Below, one piece after another: positions 1 through 5,533 of a stretch of DNA of 5,533 bases. Numbering within the stretch: the first letter of the stretch is position 1; each line of letters opens with the position of its first letter. Under the pieces are notes generated by a model that searched no databases, was not told the origin of the DNA, and saw nothing but the letters and a program-made list of their open reading frames with translations. Origin of the DNA: Cytophagaceae bacterium (GTDB lineage Bacteria; Bacteroidota; Bacteroidia; Cytophagales; Spirosomataceae); assembly GCA_947461155.1 (NCBI GenBank), contig CANHKE010000114.1:1-5533 (forward strand). The letters run 5' to 3'. Position numbers and translations under genes: made by a program.

Positions 1-792
1 AAAAAACTCGCCGTTGACAATACCGTCTACGTCCATTGCTGGCGTGGCGGCATGCGCTCCGGCAGCATGGCTTGGCTGTTAGAAACGGCTGGTATCCGCG
101 TAAAAATTTTGGTGGGAGGCTACAAGGCGTATCGAAATTTTGTCCTTTCGAAATTTGATGAAGCCATTCCGCTGATTGTTTTAGGCGGAAAAACAGGAAG
201 TGGAAAGACGGAAATATTGCTGGAAATGAAGCGACGCGGCGCACAGGTCATTGACCTGGAAGGCATCGCGCATCACCGCGGATCGGCATTTGGACATTTG
301 GGATTGGAAGAACAACCTACATCGGAACATTTCGAAAATATACTTGCTGGTGAATTGATGCAGCTGGATTATACGCGAACCATATGGATCGAGGATGAGA
401 GCAGGCACATTGGAAAGGTTTTTATGGGAGCGCCCTTTTACAACCAATTGCGTGCGTCACCCGTTTTGTTTTTGGATATCGATGCGAAATACCGATTGCC
501 CCATTTAGTCGAAGTTTATGCCCATTATCCCAAAGAAGATTTAGCCCGCGCGATCGATAAAATCAAAAAACGCCTCGGCGGCGACCATTATAAACATGCG
601 TATGAGGCGTTAGAGGCGGATGATTTCACGCAAGTGGCTGCGATTACTTTACATTATTACGACAAGGCCTATGTACACGGACTGGAGATTCGGGAAACGG
701 AAAAAATCCATAGACTTCTTGTCGAAACGTTAGACCCAACCAAGCAAGCGGATGCCGTTATGGCACATCCCCTTTATTTAGCCAACAAATGA
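1..792 (+). CDS. mnmH: tRNA 2-selenouridine synthase (MnmH/SelU), 5'-truncated by window edge
   Basis: This enzyme replaces the sulfur of 2-thiouridine at wobble position 34 of tRNA-Lys, -Glu and -Gln with selenium from selenophosphate, through a geranylated intermediate (family knowledge). The reading frame is open from base 1, so the first ATG (52) is internal and the true start lies outside. The visible part is 263 residues; the E. coli protein has about 364, so roughly the first quarter is missing. At bases 31-60 the frame encodes VHCWRGGMRS, the rhodanese loop, with the catalytic Cys codon at 37-39. A P-loop, GGKTGSGKT, is encoded at 184-210 and opens the C-terminal ATPase-like domain. 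It is followed by the family motifs DLEGIAHHRGSAFG and WIEDESRHIG. The TGA stop overlaps the next start (ATGA, 789-792), which suggests translational coupling to cysE. No selD is visible, so selenophosphate supply must be encoded elsewhere. The family assignment is secure. Confidence 0.95.
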   Translation, partial: KKLAVDNTVYVHCWRGGMRSGSMAWLLETAGIRVKILVGGYKAYRNFVLSKFDEAIPLIVLGGKTGSGKTEILLEMKRRGAQVIDLEGIAHHRGSAFGHLGLEEQPTSEHFENILAGELMQLDYTRTIWIEDESRHIGKVFMGAPFYNQLRASPVLFLDIDAKYRLPHLVEVYAHYPKEDLARAIDKIKKRLGGDHYKHAYEALEADDFTQVAAITLHYYDKAYVHGLEIRETEKIHRLLVETLDPTKQADAVMAHPLYLANK

Positions 793-1589
793 ACGACGCC
801 TTTTTACAGAAAATATTGACGCGGCATGTGGACACGAAGCCTTTTCCGGCGACGTCCGACATCAAAAAGTTATTTACCAAAATAGTCTTGGCGCTGTTTC
901 CAGAACAAACGCGGAAGCAAATTGTGGATATGTCCGATTTAACATTGGTCTGGGAAAGCATTGAGCATGGTCTGGAAAGTATCTTGCATACAATGAGTCA
1001 GGATTTGTCGGCAAGCCCACAAGCAATCACGAAATCTTATATGGCCCGGATTCCGGGAATTTACGATTTACTTTTGACCGATGTCCAAGCGATGGTGGAT
1101 GGTGATCCGGCCGCGACCACGGATTATGAAGTCATTCGGACCTATCCCGGATTTTATGCGATGGCGTTTTACCGCCTTGCACATGGTTTGTTTTTAGAAA
1201 ACGTACCGCTCATGCCGCGTATTTTGACTGAATATGCGCATTCTAAAACCGGGATTGATATTCATCCCGGCGCTCAAATTGGGCCCTATTTCTTCATGGA
1301 CCATGGGACAGGCATTGTGATTGGGGAAACCTGCCAGATCGGTGAGCGCGTAAAATTATACCAAGGGGTCACACTCGGCGCACTATCGGTTTCGAAAACC
1401 ATGGCCTCCACGAAACGACATCCGACCATCGAAGATGGGGTTGTCATCTATTCGGGTGCCACCATTTTAGGCGGAGATACGGTCGTAGGTAAAGACTCGA
1501 TCATCGGTGGAAACGTGTGGCTCACCCGATCGGTCGCGGCAAATACCAAAATTTACCACCAAGAAAATTTAAAAGTAATCGAAGAATAA
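789..1589 (+). CDS. cysE: Serine O-acetyltransferase (CysE/EpsC type)
   Basis: Cytosolic enzyme that acetylates L-serine with acetyl-CoA to give O-acetylserine, the first step of cysteine synthesis. The 266-residue protein has an N-terminal helical region (about 1-150, including FYAMAFYRLAH at 122-132) followed by a left-handed beta-helix of hexapeptide repeats (about 154-255). Catalytic-region motifs are visible: GIDIHPGAQIG (155-165), FMDHGTGIVIGE (169-180, with the Asp-His pair at 171-172), YQGVTLGALS (191-200) and KRHP (209-212). The YQGVTLGALS segment and the long N-terminal domain resemble the EpsC-like serine acetyltransferases common in Bacteroidota. The start at 789 overlaps the mnmH stop as ATGA, and cysM begins one base after its stop, so the three genes look like one transcription unit. 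The C-terminus ends in IEE rather than the terminal Ile that anchors E. coli-type CysE in CysK. Feedback inhibition by cysteine is typical of the family but cannot be shown here. Confidence 0.95.
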   Translation: MNDAFLQKILTRHVDTKPFPATSDIKKLFTKIVLALFPEQTRKQIVDMSDLTLVWESIEHGLESILHTMSQDLSASPQAITKSYMARIPGIYDLLLTDVQAMVDGDPAATTDYEVIRTYPGFYAMAFYRLAHGLFLENVPLMPRILTEYAHSKTGIDIHPGAQIGPYFFMDHGTGIVIGETCQIGERVKLYQGVTLGALSVSKTMASTKRHPTIEDGVVIYSGATILGGDTVVGKDSIIGGNVWLTRSVAANTKIYHQENLKVIEE

Positions 1590-1590
1590 C

Positions 1591-2466
1591 ATGGCGGCAT
1601 TATTGGATTTAGTAGGGAACACCCCACTCGTAGAGCTAACCAAATTACACGCAAATCCACGCGTACGCATTCTCGGTAAACTCGAAGGAAATAATCCGGG
1701 AGGTTCGGTCAAGGACCGTGCGGCCAAAAACATGATTGAATCCGCCATCGCGCGCGGAGACATTAAAGCAGGAACCAAATTGATCGAGGCAACTTCCGGT
1801 AATACAGGCATTGCACTAGCCATGATTGCCCGCTTATTTGGTTTGGAGATCGAATTAGCGATGCCGGCCAATTCCACGCGGGAACGCGTGCTGACCATGG
1901 AGGCTTTTGGTGCAAAGGTTACGTTAACGGAAAGTATTGAATCCGCCCGTGACTACGCCGTAGCCAAAGCTGCTTCCGGCGAATATATCCTATTGAATCA
2001 ATTCGAAAATCCCGACAATTATTGGGCCCATTACAAAAGTACGGGACCTGAAATATTTCGTGATACTGCCGGCCAAGTCACGCATTTCGTAAGTTCGATG
2101 GGGACAACCGGCACGATTATGGGGACCTCCATGTATTTAAAAGAGCAGAATCCGGCGATTCAAATCGTGGGTTGCCAGCCTACGGAAGGATCCAAAATTC
2201 CAGGCATTCGCCGCTGGCCGATTGAATACCGACCGAAAATTTATCAACCCGAGCGTGTCGATCGCATCATGGATATTTCGGAGGAAGAGGCTACCGCAAT
2301 GACGCGCCAATTAGCCAAAGTCGAAGGGGTATTTGCCGGCATGAGTAGTGGTGGAGCGGTAGCGGCGAGTGTCCGATTAGCTGCCGAATTAGAAGAAGGA
2401 ATCATTGTCTGTATCCTTTGCGACCGCGGAGATCGATATTTGTCAAGCGGGTTATTTGGTGAGTAA
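1591..2466 (+). CDS. cysM: Cysteine synthase B / O-acetylserine sulfhydrylase (CysM type)
   Basis: PLP-dependent cytosolic enzyme of fold type II that converts O-acetylserine plus sulfide to cysteine. CysM-type members can also use thiosulfate to make S-sulfocysteine. The 291-residue protein is full length for CysM. Visible motifs: GNTPLVEL (9-16), NNPGGSVKDR (34-43) with the PLP-binding Lys at 41, ATSGNTG (67-73), the phosphate-binding loop GTTGTIMG (171-178), GMSSGGA (250-256) and the C-terminal CDRGDRYLSSGLFGE. IPGIRRWP (203-210) and the CDRGDRYLS end are characteristic of CysM rather than CysK; the paired arginines correspond to residues linked to thiosulfate use in enteric CysM. It starts one base after the cysE stop and is the last gene of the apparent mnmH-cysE-cysM operon. 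Its last 15 bp overlap the end of the convergent lipoprotein gene. I see no clear hairpin terminator after it. Confidence 0.95.
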   Translation: MAALLDLVGNTPLVELTKLHANPRVRILGKLEGNNPGGSVKDRAAKNMIESAIARGDIKAGTKLIEATSGNTGIALAMIARLFGLEIELAMPANSTRERVLTMEAFGAKVTLTESIESARDYAVAKAASGEYILLNQFENPDNYWAHYKSTGPEIFRDTAGQVTHFVSSMGTTGTIMGTSMYLKEQNPAIQIVGCQPTEGSKIPGIRRWPIEYRPKIYQPERVDRIMDISEEEATAMTRQLAKVEGVFAGMSSGGAVAASVRLAAELEEGIIVCILCDRGDRYLSSGLFGE

Positions 2467-3018
2467 CACCCCTAACAATTGGTAATGCGTCGGCGAACCC
2501 CAGCGCATTTGTTGGGTTCCCTCAATCGAATACGTTTGCACCTTTCCGTCCACAAAATTCATGTGCATTTTCTTCTGGGTGTCAAACAGGAAATTGGTCT
2601 GCGCCATTTCTATTTCGATGGATGCGGGACGTTCGAGTGCGTCCAACTGAATCTTCAGTTTTTTCACGGGTAGATTTTCCCCGATTTTCAAGGAGTACCA
2701 AAGAAAGCCATCTTCAGATAAGTTGTCATAGCTTTTATCAAAAGCAGGCTTATTTAAATCGGATTCAATAAACAGCGCCCATTCCTTCTCCCAATCCATA
2801 TCTGAAATCACCTTCACTTCCTTCTTCCCATCCAAAATCATGGTTTTATGTACCTTTTTTGGCTGCTGGCCCATACCCTTAATTTCTTGCTGCAAATAGG
2901 TTGCTATCGGAAAATAAAGTTGCTTTTGCGTCGCTGGGGTCTCCTCGGTACAGGCCGATGCCATCCACAGGAATCCGAGGAAGCTTACCAATAAAAATAC
3001 GCGGGATTGAATTTTCAT
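2452..3018 (-). CDS. Putative lipoprotein of unknown function
   Basis: I do not recognise a family for this 188-residue protein. It begins MKIQSRVFLLVSFLGFLWM, a basic start followed by a hydrophobic stretch, and then a lipobox-like ASAC with the candidate lipidated Cys at residue 23. It is therefore probably exported and anchored in a membrane. The residues after the Cys are T-E-E; acidic residues there can mark surface-exposed lipoproteins in Bacteroidota, but this match is weak. The mature part (about 166 residues) is rich in Lys and Glu, with alternating hydrophobic stretches that suggest beta structure and no further membrane segment. I chose the ATG at 3018 because it gives a clean signal peptide. 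Upstream in-frame ATGs at 3027 and 3066 add a non-signal-like extension, and the latter lies inside the terminator hairpin. A TACCTTTA sequence at 3027-3034 (- strand) resembles a Bacteroidetes -7 element, but no matching -33 element is seen. The 3' end overlaps cysM by 15 bp. Confidence 0.8.
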   Translation of the reverse strand: MKIQSRVFLLVSFLGFLWMASACTEETPATQKQLYFPIATYLQQEIKGMGQQPKKVHKTMILDGKKEVKVISDMDWEKEWALFIESDLNKPAFDKSYDNLSEDGFLWYSLKIGENLPVKKLKIQLDALERPASIEIEMAQTNFLFDTQKKMHMNFVDGKVQTYSIEGTQQMRWGSPTHYQLLGVLLTK

Positions 3019-3037
3019 ACTGGGCATAAAGGTAAAT

Positions 3038-3070
3038 AAAAAATCCTTGAAGTTGGCCGACTTCAAGGAT
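3038..3070 (-). terminator. Rho-independent terminator of the XRE gene
   Basis: On the minus strand an 11-bp perfect stem (ATCCTTGAAGT / ACTTCAAGGAT, 3043-3053 with 3060-3070) encloses a 6-base loop and is followed by a run of T (3042-3038). It begins 7 bases after the XRE gene stop and precedes the lipoprotein start by about 20 bases, so the two genes are probably transcribed separately. The stem is only moderately GC-rich, so some read-through is possible. On the plus strand no T-run follows, so it should act in one direction only. Confidence 0.8.
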
Positions 3071-3077
3071 CTGAAAC

Positions 3078-3284
3078 TTAGGCGGTCAGCATTTCGTCGA
3101 TGGGAATGCTGAGGACTTGCGTTAGGTTAAATAATTTTTTCGCGTTGGGGTAATGTTTCCCGGATTCCCAATAATTGTAGGCGCTTTGACTGACGCCTAC
3201 GGCTCGGGCGACTTGGTTCTGGGTGAGTTTTTTCGATTGCCGCGATTTGATCAGCAGCACCGAAAAGAGGTGTTTGGTTTTCAT
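3078..3284 (-). CDS. Small XRE/Cro-CI-type helix-turn-helix regulator
   Basis: A 68-residue protein that consists almost entirely of one Cro/CI-type DNA-binding domain. The helix-turn-helix segment TQNQVARAVGVSQSAYNYWE (21-40) is followed by SGKHYPNAKKLFNLTQVLSI, the usual third-to-fifth helix region with its conserved spacing, and PIDEML near the C-terminus. There is no extra sensor, membrane or enzymatic domain, so it is probably a cytosolic dimeric repressor or antitoxin-like regulator; the target cannot be read from the sequence. The ATG at 3284 gives the normal family start and no Shine-Dalgarno sequence precedes it. The gene sits alone between two terminators, with a 165-bp AT-rich upstream region containing two 17-bp direct repeats that could be its own operator (inference). 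An upstream short hydrophobic frame ends in an ATGA overlap with this start. Domain assignment is strong; biological role is unknown. Confidence 0.85.
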   Translation of the reverse strand: MKTKHLFSVLLIKSRQSKKLTQNQVARAVGVSQSAYNYWESGKHYPNAKKLFNLTQVLSIPIDEMLTA

Positions 3285-3326
3285 ACATGATAAGGGTTAG
3301 GTAAAACTTTATAGGAATATGAAATC

Positions 3327-3365
3327 TTGTCCTGAAAAAACCAATCATTTGACCTAAAAAAACCA
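3327..3365. repeat. Two 17-bp direct repeats, 22-bp period, upstream of the XRE gene
   Basis: On the plus strand TTGTCCTGAAAAAACCA (3327-3343) and TTGACCTAAAAAAACCA (3349-3365) agree at 15 of 17 positions and start 22 bp apart, about two helical turns. A weaker third copy (12 of 17) may lie at 3391-3407, about four turns further on. The block lies 43-81 bp upstream of the XRE start, a usual place for an autoregulatory operator. Binding by the XRE protein is inference; the repeats have only weak internal dyad symmetry. Confidence 0.55.
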
Positions 3366-3423
3366 GATAATATAAGGTAATTGATTGCCAATGTCGCCAA
3401 AAAACCTACAACTAAACCAGTAA

Positions 3424-3454
3424 GAAAATTAATGTCTAAAATGGAAAGCACAAA
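3424..3454 (-). promoter_or_regulatory. Possible Bacteroidetes-type promoter for the XRE gene
   Basis: On the minus strand TTTG (3454-3451) is followed after 19 bases by TAATTTTC (3431-3424). This fits the Bacteroidetes sigma factor pattern TTTG-N19-20-TAnnTTTG in all but the last base. It lies immediately downstream of the GMC gene terminator and about 140 bp upstream of the XRE start, so it would give a leader of roughly 130 bases that contains the direct repeats. The region is AT-rich, so a chance match is possible. Confidence 0.4.
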
Positions 3455-3485
3455 AAAAGGGTCGGCGAGAAATTCCCACCGACCC
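3452..3485 (-). terminator. Strong Rho-independent terminator of the GMC oxidoreductase operon
   Basis: On the minus strand GGGTCGGTGGG (3485-3475) pairs with CTCGCCGACCC (3469-3459) in an 11-bp stem with two G-T wobbles and a 5-base loop, followed by seven T (3458-3452). It starts 19 bases after the GMC gene stop at 3505. On the plus strand the stem is followed by only four T, so action in that direction would be weak; no plus-strand gene needs it. Confidence 0.9.
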
Positions 3486-3504
3486 TTTTGAAAAAATGGA
3501 CTTC

Positions 3505-5220
3505 TTACAAATTGCGTTTCTTCAATTCGCTTACAGCAAAATCCGCTGCACGAGCAGTCATCGCCATATACGTTAAGGACGGATTCACGCAAGAAGCGGA
3601 AGCCATCGCGGCGCCGTCTGTCATGAATACGTTTTTCACCTCGTGTACTTGGTTGTGCTTGTTCACGATTGAGTTCTTTACGGAAGTACCCATGCGGGCT
3701 GTACCCATTTCGTGAATACCCAAACCGATGTGCGTGTTCTGACCATTGTAGGCATTGATATTTTTGAAACCAGCTGCCTCTAGCATTTCAGCGGCATCGT
3801 TCATCATATCTTGACGCATTTTCAATTCGTTTTCTCCAAAATTAGCTTCAAACGAAAGCACAGGTAATCCCCACTTATCTTTTTGATCGCTTAACGTAAA
3901 CCGGTTATTTGGATCTGGCAAAATCTCACCAAAACCTCCGAACCCTACGGTCCATTGACCTGGATGTGTTAAGCTTTCTTTGAAATCAGCACCGAAACCA
4001 TCCTGACCTACGCCACGTCCCCAGCCTTCACGACTCGCACCACCTTGGTAACCGAAACCACGGGAATATCCACGCTTATCCTTGCCCCAGTTGCGGTAAC
4101 GCGGGATGTATAAACCATTTGGCCGAGAGCCAAACATGTAATCTTTATTGAAACCATCTACCGTCGCACTCGCGCCTACGCCCAAATGGTGGTCCATGAT
4201 GTTACGACCTAATTGGTCCGAATCATTACCCAATCCATTTTGGTAACGTGTAGATTTAGAATTCATCAAAATGGACGTTGACCCAATCGCACCTGCATTC
4301 ACAAAAATGATTTTTGCAAAATACTCTTTGGACTCCAACGTGTTTTGATCAATCACGCGAACCCCTTTTGCTTTTTGTGATTGCTCATCGTAGATGATTT
4401 CAGCCACAATCGCATTGTGCACCATCGTCAAACGACCGGTACGCTGTGCAGCCGGCAAAGTTGCCGAAAGTGAACTGAAATACGCGCCATATGGACAACC
4501 ACGCATACATTTATTCCGGTAGTTACATGAGGAACGACCTAAATCCGTGTGCTGCTTTCCTGGTTTTGTTAAGTGTGCCACGCGACCAACAGTAACGGGA
4601 CGACCTAATTTCTTGTTCACTTCATTTTTGAAATGCACTTCAGGCGCTGTCATTTGCATCGCTGGCAAGAAATCAGAGTCTGGTAAAACATCCAACCCTT
4701 CTGCTTGTCCTGAAATCCCTGCAAATTTTTCTACGTACGAATACCAAGGCGCTAAATCATCATAGCCAATTGGCCATGCCGTTCCGATTCCCTCTTTCTC
4801 ATTCGCCAAGAAATCCTCGCGGTTCCAGCGATACGTTTGGCGGCCCCATAACAACGACTTTCCACCCGTGTGGTAAGCGCGGATCCAATCGAATCCACCT
4901 TTTTTCTCGATGTATGGATTTTGTTTGTCATTTTCGAATAAATAGCGATGCTCTTCAGCTGGCGTATATCCGGTTCGCATTCCTGCCCAATATTCTTCAG
5001 CAGCCATGTTGGTAGGCCGACCGCGGTGATCGAATTCCCATGGATTTTTCATGGCCGTTTCGTATCCTTCGATGTGCTTGATCTCGCGACCACGCTCCAT
5101 CACGGCTACTTTAAGTCCTTTTTCGGTTAATTCTTTGGCAGCCCAACCGCCCGAAATTCCGGATCCGATGACGATCGCGTCAAAGGTTTGGGTTTTGATT
5201 GCATCTATATTCAGATTCAT
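3505..5220 (-). CDS. GMC-family FAD-dependent dehydrogenase with putative [3Fe-4S] motif
   Basis: A 571-residue flavoprotein of the glucose-methanol-choline oxidoreductase family, probably oxidising a sugar or alcohol. The FAD-binding Rossmann motif is IGSGISGG (18-25), with an acidic residue at the end of the second strand (Glu42). GGKSLLWG (119-126) is the second flavin-contact region. The C-terminal GMC domain carries HEMGTARMG (503-511), with the catalytic His at 503, and CVNPSLTYMAM (544-554), with the partner Asn at 546. Cys232, Cys238 and Cys242 (C-x5-C-x3-C) match the spacing of the [3Fe-4S] ligands in the catalytic subunit of bacterial FAD-glucose dehydrogenase. There is no signal peptide, as expected if it is exported together with its small partner, encoded 20 bp upstream. 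Gluconate, sorbitol, glucose and glycoside-3-dehydrogenases all fit this architecture. The gene ends at a strong terminator, and no cytochrome c gene follows. Family is certain, substrate unknown. Confidence 0.93.
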   Translation of the reverse strand: MNLNIDAIKTQTFDAIVIGSGISGGWAAKELTEKGLKVAVMERGREIKHIEGYETAMKNPWEFDHRGRPTNMAAEEYWAGMRTGYTPAEEHRYLFENDKQNPYIEKKGGFDWIRAYHTGGKSLLWGRQTYRWNREDFLANEKEGIGTAWPIGYDDLAPWYSYVEKFAGISGQAEGLDVLPDSDFLPAMQMTAPEVHFKNEVNKKLGRPVTVGRVAHLTKPGKQHTDLGRSSCNYRNKCMRGCPYGAYFSSLSATLPAAQRTGRLTMVHNAIVAEIIYDEQSQKAKGVRVIDQNTLESKEYFAKIIFVNAGAIGSTSILMNSKSTRYQNGLGNDSDQLGRNIMDHHLGVGASATVDGFNKDYMFGSRPNGLYIPRYRNWGKDKRGYSRGFGYQGGASREGWGRGVGQDGFGADFKESLTHPGQWTVGFGGFGEILPDPNNRFTLSDQKDKWGLPVLSFEANFGENELKMRQDMMNDAAEMLEAAGFKNINAYNGQNTHIGLGIHEMGTARMGTSVKNSIVNKHNQVHEVKNVFMTDGAAMASASCVNPSLTYMAMTARAADFAVSELKKRNL

Positions 5221-5240
5221 ATGCTTGTGTCGTTTGGGGA

Positions 5241-5533
5241 TTAATAGGCGAATGATTTTTGATCCGGTTTCATGTCCGAAATGACTTCGAAACGACCGGG
5301 AACGGGTTCGTAAACGAAAGAAGCTTGAATCCCTTTTTCAGACGTATAATAGCCTAAAAGGGTCAATTCTTTCATCACACGCCAGAATGGAACGCCACCA
5401 GCACCTTCCAAAATATCCTTGTCCACGTTATCGCCAATCTTCACTTTACTGGCAGAATAGCTCTTCATTAATTCTTTGGTATCCGCTTCCAAAAGAGTCA
5501 ACATCGCCACTTGGGCGTCTGATGACTGGTTTA
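5241..5533 (-). CDS. Gluconate 2-dehydrogenase subunit 3-like protein, C-terminal part
   Basis: The frame is open to the window edge (first full codon at 5531-5529), leaving 96 visible C-terminal residues; a GTG/ATG near 5510-5502 is internal and not the start. The segments FWRVMKELTLLGYYTSEKG, YEPVPGRFE and the ending MKPDQKSFAY are typical of the C-terminus of the gluconate 2-dehydrogenase subunit 3 family. These are small partners of GMC dehydrogenases, usually about 180-240 residues, that often carry a Tat signal and take the cofactor-loaded catalytic subunit across the membrane. The N-terminus that would show this signal is outside the window. The gene ends 20 bp before the GMC start on the same strand, consistent with a two-gene operon and a two-subunit complex in the periplasm. 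Its promoter must lie upstream of the window. Confidence 0.85.
   Translation of the reverse strand, partial: NQSSDAQVAMLTLLEADTKELMKSYSASKVKIGDNVDKDILEGAGGVPFWRVMKELTLLGYYTSEKGIQASFVYEPVPGRFEVISDMKPDQKSFAY

Noticed and set aside
52..792. mnmH starting at the ATG at 52
   Set aside because: That Met lies within the rhodanese CWRGGMRS motif; the catalytic Cys codon is upstream at 37-39, so the true start is outside the window.
3019..3066. Longer start for the lipoprotein at the ATG at 3066
   Set aside because: The ATG lies in the terminator hairpin, and the extra 16 residues would bury the signal peptide; the start at 3018 gives a clean signal sequence and lipobox.
3127..3348. 73-residue minus-strand ORF overlapping the XRE gene
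   Set aside because: It runs out of frame through most of the XRE coding sequence and shows no domain-like pattern; the XRE frame gives a clear helix-turn-helix.
3452..3592. Extension of the short hydrophobic frame to an ATG at 3592
   Set aside because: This part lies out of frame inside the end of the GMC gene and across its terminator; the Cys-rich translation is a shadow of the GMC sequence.
4547..5284. Several plus-strand ORFs opposite the GMC gene
   Set aside because: They are antisense to a well-supported coding sequence and their translations show no domain or signal features.
5241..5510. Complete 89-residue protein starting near 5510
   Set aside because: The frame is open to the window edge and the sequence matches only the C-terminal part of the subunit 3 family, so the gene is truncated by the window.

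Overview
The window looks like ordinary chromosome of a Bacteroidota (Bacteroidetes) bacterium, most likely of the Cytophagales type. Reasons: no Shine-Dalgarno-like sequence precedes the starts, a promoter-like match to the Bacteroidetes TTTG / TAnnTTTG pattern is visible, and a GMC oxidoreductase is paired with a gluconate 2-dehydrogenase subunit 3-like protein, an arrangement common in this phylum. The genus assignment is inference. I see no tRNA, rRNA, insertion sequence, CRISPR array or phage gene.

Left part (1-2466, + strand): a tightly packed sulfur/selenium operon. It holds the 3' three quarters of mnmH (tRNA 2-selenouridine synthase, cut by the window edge), then cysE (serine O-acetyltransferase, joined by an ATGA overlap), then cysM (O-acetylserine sulfhydrylase B type, one base later). 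CysE makes O-acetylserine and CysM turns it into cysteine (or S-sulfocysteine from thiosulfate). MnmH works on the wobble 2-thiouridine of tRNA, whose sulfur also derives from cysteine.

Middle (2452-3458, - strand): a putative 188-residue lipoprotein of unknown function, whose end overlaps the end of cysM tail to tail by 15 bp. Upstream of it lie a Rho-independent terminator, a 68-residue XRE-family DNA-binding protein, and a 165-bp AT-rich leader. The leader contains two 17-bp direct repeats 22 bp apart, phased A-tracts and a promoter-like sequence. It can also be read as a short hydrophobic ORF ending in an ATGA overlap with the XRE gene; the two readings compete.

Right part (3459-5533, - strand): a GMC-family flavin oxidoreductase with a C-x5-C-x3-C motif like the [3Fe-4S] ligands of bacterial FAD-dependent glucose dehydrogenase, closed by a strong terminator. 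Twenty bases upstream is the C-terminal part of its probable partner, a gluconate 2-dehydrogenase subunit 3-like protein that runs off the window. Together they probably form an exported sugar or alcohol dehydrogenase feeding electrons to the respiratory chain; the substrate cannot be read from the sequence.

Nothing here is plainly a new defence or mobile system. The most open questions are the XRE gene with its repeats and possible small membrane partner, and the substrate and electron path of the Fe-S GMC enzyme.
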